Source of the DNA: Methylobacterium sp.
GTDB lineage: Bacteria > Pseudomonadota > Alphaproteobacteria > Rhizobiales > Beijerinckiaceae
Length of the DNA: 57,901 nucleotides
Assembly: GCA_002928875.1 (NCBI GenBank)
Contig: PERO01000015.1
Location: 1 to 57,901, forward strand
Direction: 5' to 3'
The translations under genes and the position numbers were made by a program. This document shows, one piece after another, positions 1 through 8,914 of the stretch (position 1 is its first letter; each line of letters starts with the position of its first letter). Under the pieces are notes generated by a model. It had not been told where the DNA came from. It did no database searches and saw only the letters and a program-made list of their open reading frames with translations.

Positions 1-870
1 TTTCGTCAGGTTTTGGACACAATTCGAAAGGGCGCGTGCAGGCTGTTCTTCGACTCGATCGGGGCATCCTGCGCTGATCGGCACCGCCCCAGCAGCGTTT
101 CCCTTGCAGGCGCATCGGGCAAGCAAGTGAGACGCTTTTGTCTTCGCGAACCGGATCGAGCGGCGCGACGATCCGCAGGGATTTCAAGACGTTCTTCAGG
201 ATCAAGACAGGGTGCGCCCCGGATACGGCTTTCGCCACCCGGTCGATCTCGGCTCAAGTCGCGGAAAACGTTGGCAAAAACCGCAGCGCGACATGAAGAT
301 CACCATCGTTTCACGTTTACGTGAGTGACAAGACATCAAGCCTTTCAGGCCAGAACGAAAAATTTCGTCATAAAAATCAACGCGCTGGCAGCCTGATCAT
401 CCTGTTTGGTGCCGTGGCAGCGGATTTGTCTTCATTCGTGCAAAAACAACGCCTGCACGCGGGCCAGAATGTCGCAACGGCAGGGATCGTGGCATCCTGT
501 GACCTGCAGGACCGCGTTTTTGCATAAACAGCGGCTCTGGTCCGCTTCCCGCAATCCCGCACGCGTGGACGGCCTGACGGGGTTCCGGCAGCATTCAAAC
601 TGGATTTTATAAAAGAAGCCAGGGGCATCGACGGTAAAAACGGACAAAAATAAGAAAAAATGTGACAGATTGAATAAAACATGGATTAATGTAGGCTCTA
701 AATCTCTGTAAATTGGAGGATAACGACGATTATTTATTATCAATAGCGCCAAAAAATGATCAATATCGATGCGACCGACAGGTATAAATGTTTCATTAAC
801 CATAATCGTCGAGTGTTCCGATGTCTCATGTGGCGCCGAGCGCGGCATGATTCCGACTTGGAGTGCTCGG
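1..870. other. Gene-poor leader upstream of gspD
   Basis: I see no convincing gene here. The short open frames on both strands are arginine-rich, lack good ribosome sites and match nothing I recognise. The first 600 bases are moderately GC-rich and include a long imperfect inverted repeat (439-524). Bases 600-830 are clearly AT-rich compared with everything downstream, as expected for a promoter and 5' leader of gspD. A weak promoter-like pair, TTGAAT at 670 and TAGGCT at 692 with a 16-base spacer, is visible but is no better than many chance matches. The left part may hold degraded DNA from an older insertion. Confidence 0.5.
439..524. repeat. Long imperfect inverted repeat
   Basis: Bases 439-457 and 505-524 are inverted copies: a perfect outer arm of nine bases (TGCAAAAAC against GTTTTTGCA), four to five mismatched bases, then a perfect inner arm of six (CCTGCA against TGCAGG). 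The loop is 47 bases. It sits in non-coding DNA upstream of gspD. It could be the folded part of a small RNA or leader, or the remnant of a miniature inverted-repeat element. Neither is shown by sequence alone. Confidence 0.5.
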
Positions 871-3162
871 ATGCGCCTTTGCATTGGATTGATCGCCTGC
901 CTGACGCTTGCTGCCTGCCAGATGACGGCGCGGCGGGACATGGAGGCTCTGGACCGTTCGGCGCCAACGCTCGCCGACGATGCTGTGCAGACCGCGGCGC
1001 TCGGTCCGGCCCCGGCCCCGTCCGCGCCGCCGGCCGGGCGTTCGTCGTCGTCGTCGCGCGATATCGCGCTGTTTCCCGGCGGTTCGCCGATCCGCCCCGC
1101 CGGCCAGAACGGGGTGCGGATCGCGCCCGGCAATCAGGTCGAGATCGATCTCGTCAGCGTGGATGTCGAGACGGCAGCGCAGGCCATCCTGGGTGACCTC
1201 CTGAAGGTCAATTTCACGGTCGATCCGAAGGTCACCGGCACCATCACCGTGCGCACGCCCACACCGGTCAACACCACACAGGCGGTGGCCCTGCTCGAGA
1301 ACGCGCTCGGCCAGAACGGTGCCGCGCTGGTCCAGAAGGATGGCGCCTTTTCCATCGTTCCCACCGAGGCCGGCAAGACACCGGCCGCGGCGCTCGCGGT
1401 GCGCAGCGGCGGCGCCAACCCCGAGGTGGGTTATGGCAGCCGCGCCGTGTCGCTAAAGCATGTCGCGGCGAAGGAGATGGCCGAGCTGATCCAGCAATTG
1501 CAGCCCGACGCCGTCGTGCGCATCGACAACGAACGCAACGTGCTGGTGCTGCGCGGCAGCGGCGCCGATTTCAATTCGCTGATGGAGACGGTGCGGACCT
1601 TCGATGTCGACTGGCTCGCCAACAAGTCGGTAGGCCTCTTCCGCATCGAGACCATGCCGGCGGAAGTGATGAACCGCAGCCTCGCGGAAATCCTCGCCAA
1701 CGAGAACATCAACGGCAGCATCGCGCGCGTCACGGTGCTTGACGCCAACAACGCGCTGCTGGTGGTCGCGAAGTCACCGCAGGTGCTCGGCAGCATTCGG
1801 CGCTGGATCCAGCGGCTTGACCGGCCCTCGGCCTCGGCCTTCCGGCTCTTCACCTACGAGATGCGCCATGCCCGCGCGGCGCAGGTCGCGCCGCTCATCG
1901 CGGGCGGGCTGGGCCTGCCGGTCGTCGCTTCGGCGCGGGAAGCGGCGGCGGGTCGCGCCGGCGAGCGGAACGGGGGAGGGCTCGCGGCCGGCGGGCTCGA
2001 GAGCAGCCCCGGCGGCGGCATCGGCCCGGGAACGGGCCGGCTGACATCGGGAACCGGCAGCACATCGACCGGCGGTGGCGTCACGCCCGGGTCGAGCGGC
2101 GGCGGCGGCATCGGGGCCGGCAGCGGCGTCTCGCCCGGCCGCACGACCCGGGTCAGCAGCAATGGGCCGGTGGACCCGGCGCGGGCGCTTCTGCAACAGG
2201 GCGGCGCGGGCCTGCCGGCAGCGGGCGGCGGGGGCGAGAACCCCGCGCGCATCGTCGTCGATGATGTGAGCAACAAGCTGCTGGTCTATGCCACGGCCGC
2301 GCAGTTCGACAAGGTGAAGGAATTCCTGCGCACGCTCGACATTCCGGAAAAGCAGGTTCTCGTCGAGGCGACGATCATTGAGGTCGCGCTGACGGACGAG
2401 CTGCGCTACGGCGCGCAATATTACATCGACCGGGTGATCAACGGCACGAGCCTGAAGGGCAATCTCATTCCCGGCTCCGGGGGCACCAGCGGCCTGCAGG
2501 CGGCGGGCGCATCGCTCGCGGTCGGCCTGTCGAGCCAGGCGATCATCGACACGCTGAACCAGATCACGCGCGTCAATGTCGTGTCTTCGCCCAACCTGAT
2601 GGTCGTCAACAACCAGTCGGCCCGCCTCATCGTGGGCGATCAGGTGCCGGTCACGCGCCAGACCCGCACCGATACGGGCAGCCTCGGCAACGCGATCGTC
2701 AATTCGATCGATTTCCGCGACACCGGCATCATCTTCGATGTCACGCCGCGCGTCAGCGCCTCCGGAAACATCATGCTCGACATCATCCAGGAGGTTTCCT
2801 CGGTGAAGCGCGGTGGCCAGACGCTGACGCCGACCATTTCCCAGCGCCGCCTCAACAGCGTCGTCACGGCCGCCAACAACGAGACGGTCGTGCTGGGCGG
2901 CCTGTTCTCGACCGACCTGCAATCGACCAATGGCGGTTTGCCGTTCCTCGCGGATGTCCCGGTGCTCGGCGGCGTCTTCGGCACGCAGAGCCGGGCCAAC
3001 AACAAGACCGAATTGCTGGTGCTGATCTCGGCGCAGATCGTCAACGACCGGACCGATGCCCGCAACGTCACCCGGCAGATGAAGGACCGGATCGAGAAGC
3101 TCCGCCTCGTCGAGACCGTACCCTGCAAGCGCAATGCGAACTGCGTGAAGGCGGCGTATTGA
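871..3162 (+). CDS. gspD: Type II secretion secretin GspD (lipoprotein)
   Basis: Outer-membrane secretin that forms the exit channel of the type II secretion system. The chosen ATG follows GGAG at seven bases and opens a short lipoprotein signal ending in LAAC, with the lipidated cysteine at residue 16. In-frame ATGs at 769 and 847 are less likely. The N0 domain and repeated N-domains follow, including a segment around 2260-2340 (ARIVVDDVSNKLLVYAT). A long Gly/Ser/Pro-rich insert at roughly residues 356-455 interrupts the last N-domain pair. The C-terminal secretin domain carries VNVVSSPNLMVVNN and the conserved VPVLGGVFG near its end. About 763 residues, a normal length. The gene runs convergently with gspK, 27 bases apart, separate from the other gsp genes. 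Confidence 0.95.
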   Translation: MRLCIGLIACLTLAACQMTARRDMEALDRSAPTLADDAVQTAALGPAPAPSAPPAGRSSSSSRDIALFPGGSPIRPAGQNGVRIAPGNQVEIDLVSVDVETAAQAILGDLLKVNFTVDPKVTGTITVRTPTPVNTTQAVALLENALGQNGAALVQKDGAFSIVPTEAGKTPAAALAVRSGGANPEVGYGSRAVSLKHVAAKEMAELIQQLQPDAVVRIDNERNVLVLRGSGADFNSLMETVRTFDVDWLANKSVGLFRIETMPAEVMNRSLAEILANENINGSIARVTVLDANNALLVVAKSPQVLGSIRRWIQRLDRPSASAFRLFTYEMRHARAAQVAPLIAGGLGLPVVASAREAAAGRAGERNGGGLAAGGLESSPGGGIGPGTGRLTSGTGSTSTGGGVTPGSSGGGGIGAGSGVSPGRTTRVSSNGPVDPARALLQQGGAGLPAAGGGGENPARIVVDDVSNKLLVYATAAQFDKVKEFLRTLDIPEKQVLVEATIIEVALTDELRYGAQYYIDRVINGTSLKGNLIPGSGGTSGLQAAGASLAVGLSSQAIIDTLNQITRVNVVSSPNLMVVNNQSARLIVGDQVPVTRQTRTDTGSLGNAIVNSIDFRDTGIIFDVTPRVSASGNIMLDIIQEVSSVKRGGQTLTPTISQRRLNSVVTAANNETVVLGGLFSTDLQSTNGGLPFLADVPVLGGVFGTQSRANNKTELLVLISAQIVNDRTDARNVTRQMKDRIEKLRLVETVPCKRNANCVKAAY

Positions 3163-3189
3163 GAGGGACGGAAGCCGGTTCGCCGCCGT

Positions 3190-3984
3190 TCAGCGGACGG
3201 CTTCCACGATCCGCATCTCCTCGCCCGCGGCCGTCACCACCGTCGAGAGGCGGGCGGTGGCGCCGCGCTCGGGGTGGGCCTCGAGTTCGAGCGTGAAGAA
3301 CGGGCCTTCCTCGTTCGTTGTGTAATCGGCAATCGCCGAGGCCGCCGGCATCGGGCTGCCAAGCCGCCGCGCCCGGCGGATCTCCGCGAGAAGCCCCGGC
3401 GTCATGCCCGGAATGAGGGCCAGCACGGCCTCGTCGGCATGGGCGAGGTTCACGGCCTTGTCCGGGTTGTAGACGGTCAGCGTCCGCGCCACGGCGGTGT
3501 GGAGTTCCGGCGGCAGGCCAAGCCGGAGGGCGAGGTCGGGCAGGCTCACGAAGGGCTGGCGCAGGCGTTCGCGCTCGATCAGATTCAACGAGGGCAGGGT
3601 CGTCACGCCCAGCCTCGCGCCTTCCTGCGCGAGAAAGGTGTGCAAGGCGCGCGGCTCGCGCTGGTTGGCATCGAATTTCGCGCGTTCATCGATGATCCGC
3701 GCGATCACGCGGCCGCCCGGCAGGTCGATCGCGACGGGCGCACCGTTCCGCGGGATCGCCTGCATTCCCGCGCTGCGCCGCAGATCGATGGCGATGACGG
3801 CTTCGGCGCTGCGCAGCAATTCGCGACCCGCCAGCAGGGCGGCGGAATTCCGTGTCAGCGCCGCGTTGAAGCGTGCACTGGCACTGATCGCGGCGGCGGA
3901 AAGGCCCAGAACCAGCGCGAAGCCGAGCGTCACCATGAGGGCGAAGCCGCGCTCATGCCTCCTGAGGTCACGTGTATCCCTCAT
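3190..3984 (-). CDS. gspK: Type II secretion minor pseudopilin GspK
   Basis: Large minor pseudopilin that caps the pseudopilus tip together with GspI and GspJ. The start at 3984 overlaps the gspJ stop by four bases (ATGA), so the two are translationally coupled; the open frame upstream of it is noise. The prepilin signal is ERGFAL followed by a hydrophobic stretch. It lacks the glutamate at position 5 of the mature protein, which is characteristic of GspK. The middle region matches the GspK alpha domain, with conserved DERAKFDANQ and a helix-hairpin-helix-like stretch (VLALIPGMTPGLLAEIRRA) near the C terminus. About 264 residues. It is the last gene of the leftward gsp operon. Confidence 0.9.
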   Translation of the reverse strand: MRDTRDLRRHERGFALMVTLGFALVLGLSAAAISASARFNAALTRNSAALLAGRELLRSAEAVIAIDLRRSAGMQAIPRNGAPVAIDLPGGRVIARIIDERAKFDANQREPRALHTFLAQEGARLGVTTLPSLNLIERERLRQPFVSLPDLALRLGLPPELHTAVARTLTVYNPDKAVNLAHADEAVLALIPGMTPGLLAEIRRARRLGSPMPAASAIADYTTNEEGPFFTLELEAHPERGATARLSTVVTAAGEEMRIVEAVR

Positions 3985-4649
3985 TTCGGCGCGCTCTCGC
4001 CGGGCGGCGGCGCGGCGCAGGCAAGCGCCTGCGGCTCGCGCCTTGCTGCCTTTTCCGGGTCTCTCGGCGCCTGGCAGGGCTGCTGGCCGAGCTGCACCGT
4101 ATGGACCGGGCCGGCCTGGCCGACGAGCGACACGCGGGCCGGCAACAGGCCGGAATCGGCCCAGCGCGCAACGGTTTCGGCGCTGCCATCGGCCCGGAGC
4201 GCGGCATAGCGGAACGACAATTCGCCGCGCCATTCCACCAGCGTCACGGGCCCGGTATCGCCGGGCTGCTCCCCGAGCGGCACGCTCTCGGCGCTGAGCC
4301 GCCACAGATCGCCGCTGCCCCGCTCGATGCGCAATCGCGCGATGGCGAGGTGGGGCGCATCACCCCGGTCGCGCGCGAGATAGGGAAAGCTGACCGCGCG
4401 CGCATCGCCCGACATTCCCAGCGGCTGGCCATTCTGCCGGTCGGTGAGCAGGGTGGCGCTGCCGAGCCAGGAATCGAGGACGCGCCCGAGGATCAGCGTA
4501 TCGACCACAACGTTGCGATCGGGCTGCACGGCGCGCAGCAGCAGCCGGCTCGACCAGACGCCGCCTTGCAGCAGCGCCACGATCATCGAGAACAGCGCCA
4601 GCGCGATCAGCGCCTCGATCAGGGAAAAGCCGCGCGCGCCGCGTGCCAT
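3981..4649 (-). CDS. gspJ: Type II secretion minor pseudopilin GspJ
   Basis: Minor pseudopilin of the tip complex. The N terminus has the type IV prepilin cleavage and methylation motif RGFSLIEALIALALF, with the Glu5 that GspK lacks, followed by one transmembrane helix and a globular beta-rich domain of about 180 residues containing VVDTLILGRVLDSWLGSA. The length of 222 residues is typical. The gene begins two bases after the gspI stop and ends in an ATGA overlap with gspK, in the canonical H-I-J-K order. Assignment rests on motif, order and size. Confidence 0.9.
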   Translation of the reverse strand: MARGARGFSLIEALIALALFSMIVALLQGGVWSSRLLLRAVQPDRNVVVDTLILGRVLDSWLGSATLLTDRQNGQPLGMSGDARAVSFPYLARDRGDAPHLAIARLRIERGSGDLWRLSAESVPLGEQPGDTGPVTLVEWRGELSFRYAALRADGSAETVARWADSGLLPARVSLVGQAGPVHTVQLGQQPCQAPRDPEKAARREPQALACAAPPPGESAPK

Positions 4650-4651
4650 GG

Positions 4652-5080
4652 TCAGCGCGCCTCGGGCCGGACGATCGCGAGTTCCGCCTCGCCGCCCTTG
4701 CCGGCGACGCGGATGCGCGCGCTGACGAGCCCCTTCATCGCGGAGGGCTGCCCGCCGATGAAGACCACCGGCAGCGGCTGGATGTCGATGCGCCAGGCAG
4801 AGCCGTCGGCGGCGACGCCCGATCGGCTGCCCGGCACGGCGGGGATGTCCGTTCCCACCGTCCGGGCGAGATCATGGGCGATGGCGATGGCCGCCGCGTT
4901 GCGCCCGGCGCGGTATTGCAGCGCACCGGCGGCGCTGCCCGCGCTGAAAAAGGCCGCCAGCACCGCGGCCGCGATGACTGTCGCCACCAACGATTCGATC
5001 AGCGAGAAACCGGCCTCGCGCCGGCGGGTGCGATGCCGCCGCATGGGGCGATCCGCACGCATGAGGCGATCAGCGCGCAT
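4652..5080 (-). CDS. gspI: Type II secretion minor pseudopilin GspI
   Basis: Minor pseudopilin, 142 residues if translated from the first ATG. The prepilin motif AGFSLIESLVATVIAAAVL starts at about residue 23 and is followed by a short globular domain. The leader is odd: it contains a tandem 18-base repeat read as MRADRL-MRADRP-MRRHR, so three in-frame ATGs (5080, 5062, 5044) compete as the start. The first overlaps the gspH stop by 11 bases. Peptidase cleavage makes the mature protein identical whichever start is used. Confidence 0.88.
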   Translation of the reverse strand: MRADRLMRADRPMRRHRTRRREAGFSLIESLVATVIAAAVLAAFFSAGSAAGALQYRAGRNAAAIAIAHDLARTVGTDIPAVPGSRSGVAADGSAWRIDIQPLPVVFIGGQPSAMKGLVSARIRVAGKGGEAELAIVRPEAR

Positions 5081-5531
5081 GGGAGAGGCTTCCCTTGCCG
5101 GGTTCGGTGTGCGCTTCGACGATCCGCACGCGGCCCGTCACGCCCTCGACCCGGATCAGGGCCCGGCGCGACCCGTCGCCGAGTTCGATTTCGCCGCCCT
5201 CGGCGCTGCCATCGGGGCGGAACACCAGCGCGCCCCGCCCGCGGAACTGGGTTGGCAGGGCCTGGACCCGCGGTTCGAGCGCGCCCTCGACCTCAAGTCG
5301 CGCGCCACCGCCGGCGAAGGTCACGGCGAGGGGAGCCCCGCCGACAATCGCCCGGCCGCGCACCTGTTCGAGCCAGTTCGCCGTGCCGCGCGTTTCGGAC
5401 AGCAGCACGGCACGCGCGCGCCACGGCCCAAAGAACAGGCTCGCGCCGCTGCCGATCGCGGCGAGGATCAACAGGGCCGCCAGCACCTCGATCAGCGTGA
5501 AGCCGCGCTCAGCGCGCGACCGTCGCGCCAT
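5070..5531 (-). CDS. gspH: Type II secretion minor pseudopilin GspH
   Basis: Minor pseudopilin linking the tip to the GspG fibre. The start at 5531 (MARRSRAERGFTLIEVL) gives a normal short leader of ten residues before the cleavage glycine. The frame is open further upstream but only inside gspG. The hydrophobic helix is followed by a GspH-type beta domain (GGAPLAVTFAGGGARLEVEG). About 153 residues. It overlaps the gspG 3' end by about 23 bases and the gspI start by 11, so the pseudopilin genes are packed as one translational unit. Confidence 0.88.
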   Translation of the reverse strand: MARRSRAERGFTLIEVLAALLILAAIGSGASLFFGPWRARAVLLSETRGTANWLEQVRGRAIVGGAPLAVTFAGGGARLEVEGALEPRVQALPTQFRGRGALVFRPDGSAEGGEIELGDGSRRALIRVEGVTGRVRIVEAHTEPGKGSLSHAR

Positions 5532-5961
5532 TGGCGCTTCCCTCCGCCCGCGCGTTCGGGTCCACCGTGACGCGGGCCTGTCCGTCGACGATCTCATAGC
5601 GGAACGGGCGTCCCCAGGGGTCCTGCGGAACCTTGCCGCCCTTGAGATACGGCCCGCGCCAGCCCGCGATGTTCTGGCGGCTGTCGACCAGGCTCGCGAG
5701 GCCCTCCGCCTCGGTGGGGTAGCGGCCGGTATCGAGCAGGAACATGTCGAGCGCGGAGCGCAGCTGTTCCACCTGCACCTCGGCGGTCTTCGCGCGCGAG
5801 GACTGGAACAGGCCCAGCACGTTCGGACCCACGAGACCGACCAGCATGCCGAGGATCGCGACGACGACGAGGATCTCGACCAGCGAGAAACCGCGTTCGC
5901 CGCGCCGCCGGCGCCTAGAGGATCGATTGATTGATCGCGAGGATCGCACTGAAAAGACCAT
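5509..5961 (-). CDS. gspG: Type II secretion major pseudopilin GspG
   Basis: Major subunit of the pseudopilus that pushes substrates through the secretin. The start at 5961 has a GGAGG ribosome site nine bases upstream. An alternative GTG lies at 5949. The long basic leader ends in RGFSLVEILVVVAILGMLVG. The mature part has the family hallmarks: TGRYPTEAEGL, a calcium-loop region and GPYLKGGKVPQDPWGRPF, all diagnostic of GspG. About 150 residues. The coding start lies inside the last 47 bases of gspF, in another frame. Confidence 0.95.
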   Translation of the reverse strand: MVFSVRSSRSINRSSRRRRRGERGFSLVEILVVVAILGMLVGLVGPNVLGLFQSSRAKTAEVQVEQLRSALDMFLLDTGRYPTEAEGLASLVDSRQNIAGWRGPYLKGGKVPQDPWGRPFRYEIVDGQARVTVDPNARAEGSANGATVAR

Positions 5962-7126
5962 AGAGGAGTCCTCCGATGACAAGGCCAAGCACAAGCAGGA
6001 TGGCGGGTTGGAACAGGACGAGAAATCGTTTGGTGCGCCGCTCGATGCGCTCGTCGAGAATGTCGGCGGCGCGCTGCAGCATGGCACCCGAGGTGCCGGT
6101 TTCCTCGCCGATCCGCGCCATCCGCGCGACGATGGGCGGGAAAAGCGCGGTCTTCTCCAGCGCGCCGGAGAGCGTCGCGCCCTCCTGAAGATGGCGGCGC
6201 GCCTCGGCGAGCGCGGTCGCGGCGGCGCCCTTCTCCATGCGCATCGCGATATCGAGCGCGGGGAGCAGCGAGACGTTGCGCGTGAGCAGCGCGCCCGCGA
6301 GGCGACAGAACTGCGTCGCCCGCACTTCCTCGATCAGCATGCGCACCTGCGGCAGGCGCGACAGCGCCGTGATGAGCGCTTCGCGCGCCGCCGGGCTTCG
6401 CGCCAGGCTCACCGTGCCGAAAACCAGCGCGGCCAGCACGGGCAACAGCAGCAGATCGAGCCCCGACAGCCAGGCCGACAGGCCGAAGACCACCTGCGCC
6501 GCGAGCGGGAGCTGGATGGAGGGGTCCGCCACGAGGCTCTGGAAGCGCGGAATGACGAAAAGCAGAATGCCCAGCACCGAGGCGATGGCCACCGTGACAA
6601 GGATCGCCGGATAGATCGAGGCCGAGAGGATCTGCTGGCGCAGCTGGTTGCGCCGCGTCAGCAGGCGTTCGGCCTCTTCCAGCGCCTGGCTCATCTGGCC
6701 GGAAACCTGCCCCGCCTCGATGAGCGCGACGATGGCGGCATCGAACGCCTCCGGATGCTGCGCGAAACTCCGCGACGGGGGAATGCCGGAGCGCAGGCTG
6801 AGCCGCAGCGCATGGGCCAAGCCGGCGGCGGGATCGGACGGCACGGCCGCGATCACGCCCAGCGCCCGGTCGAGCGGCATGCTCGAGGCGGTCATCTTGG
6901 CGAGCTGGCGGATGAAGAGTTCCACCTCGGCCGGTTTCAGCTTGCGTTTCGCGACCGGTTCGCCGGCCGTGTCGCGGGCCTGCTGCTGCGCCTTCTCGAT
7001 GCGGGTGGGGTGGAACCCCTGTCCGTTGAGCTTGCGCATCGCGCGGTGCCGGTCCGCTTCGTGCACGATGCCCGAAACGCGCCGGCCGGCCTGATCGATC
7101 GCTTCATAGGCGAAGGGAGTCGTCAT
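5915..7126 (-). CDS. gspF: Type II secretion inner-membrane platform protein GspF
   Basis: Polytopic inner-membrane protein that couples the GspE ATPase to the pseudopilus. At 403 residues it has the normal size and two T2SSF domains: the first at roughly 65-185 (FIRQLAKMTASSMPLDRALG), the second at roughly 265-390 (FCRLAGALLTRNVSLLPALDIA). Hydrophobic segments follow each, including two near residues 170-240 and one near the C terminus (AILLVLGLVIGGLLYGLF). The N terminus FAYEAIDQAGRRVSGIV is typical of GspF. It starts two bases after the gspE stop. Confidence 0.95.
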   Translation of the reverse strand: MTTPFAYEAIDQAGRRVSGIVHEADRHRAMRKLNGQGFHPTRIEKAQQQARDTAGEPVAKRKLKPAEVELFIRQLAKMTASSMPLDRALGVIAAVPSDPAAGLAHALRLSLRSGIPPSRSFAQHPEAFDAAIVALIEAGQVSGQMSQALEEAERLLTRRNQLRQQILSASIYPAILVTVAIASVLGILLFVIPRFQSLVADPSIQLPLAAQVVFGLSAWLSGLDLLLLPVLAALVFGTVSLARSPAAREALITALSRLPQVRMLIEEVRATQFCRLAGALLTRNVSLLPALDIAMRMEKGAAATALAEARRHLQEGATLSGALEKTALFPPIVARMARIGEETGTSGAMLQRAADILDERIERRTKRFLVLFQPAILLVLGLVIGGLLYGLFSAILAINQSIL

Positions 7127-7128
7127 GG

Positions 7129-8826
7129 TCAGGCCGCCCGTCGCGGCACGGCGTCGAGCACGCGCAGCACCTCGTCCACCGTGGTTTCGCCCTCGAGCAC
7201 GAGGGTCATCGCGTGGTTCAGCATGCTACGCGAAGCAGGGTCGTCCTTGCGCCCGACCGCGCGGATCGCCTCCGGATCGAGCGCCTCGAACACGGCGCGG
7301 CGGCCGAGATAGCCGGTGATGCCGCAATGCGCGCAACCCCGCGCCTGCCGGGGTTCGCGCTTCCCGCCGGGGCTACCGGGGCCGGCGGCCTCCTCGGCGA
7401 TGAAGCGATGCGGATGGTTGCGGGGCAGGGGCTCGGAGCAATGCGGGCAGAGCCGGCGGATGAGGCGTTGCGCGCCCACGACCTTCAGCACCGCCTCGAC
7501 CAGATACGGCTCGATTCCCATGTCGACGAGGCGGGGAATGGCGGTTGCGGCATCGTTCGTGTGCAGCGTCGAGAACACCACATGGCCGGTCAGCGCGGCC
7601 TGGATGGCGACCCGCGCGGTCTCGACGTCACGGATCTCGCCGACCATGATCACATCCGGGTCCTGGCGCAGGAAGGTGCGCAGGGCGGCCGCGAAGGTGA
7701 GCCCGATCTGCGGGTTGGCCTCGACCTGCACGATTCCCGGCATGCGGATCTCGACCGGGTTCTCCACGGTCACGATCTTGCGGCTGGCATCGTTCAGTTC
7801 GGACAACAGCGCGTGCAGGGTCGTGGTCTTGCCCGAGCCCGTCGGCCCGGTGACGATGATGAGGCCCGAGCGCTGCGCGAGCCCCGCGCGATAGGTCGCG
7901 AGCACGTCCGCCGGCATCGACAGGCCGTCGAGGCTGCCGGCCGAGTGCTGCATGTCGAGCAGGCGCATGGCGATGGATTCGCCCAGCACGGTCGGCACGG
8001 TCGAGACGCGCACGTCGAATTGCCGTCCTTGCGTGCGATGGCGGATGCGCCCATCCTGCGGCATGCGGCGCTCGCCGATATCGAGCCCGCTCAGGATCTT
8101 GATGCGCGAGACCACCGCCGGATAGGCCTCCTGCGGGATGCGTGTATCCTCGATCAGCAGGCCATCGAGCCGGAGGCGCAGGCGCGCCTCGCGTTCGAGC
8201 GGCTCGACATGCATGTCGGTCGCGCCCCGCTCGATCGCGCGGGCGAAGAGGGAATCGACGAGCCGGATGGTCGGCGCGTCATTGGCGAGTTCGATCAGCG
8301 TGTCGAGATTGTCTTCCGAACCGGGCGTGAGAACCCGATAGGCCTCGCCCTCCTGTTCGAGGGCCGCGCGCCGCCGGGCCAGGGCCGCCTCGATGTCGCG
8401 CGCGGGGGCCACGACGAGGCGGATCTCCCGCTTCAGCGCGAGGCCCGCCGCCTTCACGAGCATGGGGTTGTCGGGCGTCTCGACCGCGAGCGTCGCGCTT
8501 CTTTCGTCGAGCGCGAGCAGGCAGGCCCCATGGATTTCCTGGAACTCGATCGGCAGGGCCGCATCGAGAGCCGCATCCGACGGCCAATCGTCGAGCCGCA
8601 CCAGATCATGGCCGGAAATGCGCGCCAGCGCCTCGGACCACGTCATCTGCGAGACCAGACCGAGGCGATCGAGGGTCGCGGCGATATCCGTTTCCGCGCC
8701 GGCCGCGAGCTTGCGGGCCTCGCTCAGCGCCTTCGCCTGAAGCCGTCCCTCCTCCACCAGCTGGGCGAGGGTTTCGTTCGCGAGATCTCGGGGGCCGGCG
8801 AGTGCCGGCGCAGCAGCATCGCGCAT
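7129..8826 (-). CDS. gspE: Type II secretion ATPase GspE
   Basis: Cytoplasmic hexameric ATPase that powers pseudopilus assembly. About 565 residues from ATG 8826 (a GTG at 8850 is also possible). The N-terminal T2SSE_N domain is followed by the catalytic core: Walker A GPTGSGKTTTLHALL near residue 325, an Asp box, Walker B IMVGEIRD near 388, and a His box (STLHTND). A four-cysteine zinc site, CPHC near 459 and CAHC near 499, interrupts the C-terminal domain as in most GspE/PilB proteins. It lies between the peptidase and gspF. Confidence 0.95.
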   Translation of the reverse strand: MRDAAAPALAGPRDLANETLAQLVEEGRLQAKALSEARKLAAGAETDIAATLDRLGLVSQMTWSEALARISGHDLVRLDDWPSDAALDAALPIEFQEIHGACLLALDERSATLAVETPDNPMLVKAAGLALKREIRLVVAPARDIEAALARRRAALEQEGEAYRVLTPGSEDNLDTLIELANDAPTIRLVDSLFARAIERGATDMHVEPLEREARLRLRLDGLLIEDTRIPQEAYPAVVSRIKILSGLDIGERRMPQDGRIRHRTQGRQFDVRVSTVPTVLGESIAMRLLDMQHSAGSLDGLSMPADVLATYRAGLAQRSGLIIVTGPTGSGKTTTLHALLSELNDASRKIVTVENPVEIRMPGIVQVEANPQIGLTFAAALRTFLRQDPDVIMVGEIRDVETARVAIQAALTGHVVFSTLHTNDAATAIPRLVDMGIEPYLVEAVLKVVGAQRLIRRLCPHCSEPLPRNHPHRFIAEEAAGPGSPGGKREPRQARGCAHCGITGYLGRRAVFEALDPEAIRAVGRKDDPASRSMLNHAMTLVLEGETTVDEVLRVLDAVPRRAA

Positions 8827-8914
8827 GGGCGGGTCCGAACTTCCTGTCACCTGCCTGCGATCTACCGAGGGATGGCCTAACCCTTCGCTAAGCACGGCGT
8901 TACGATGCGATCGA

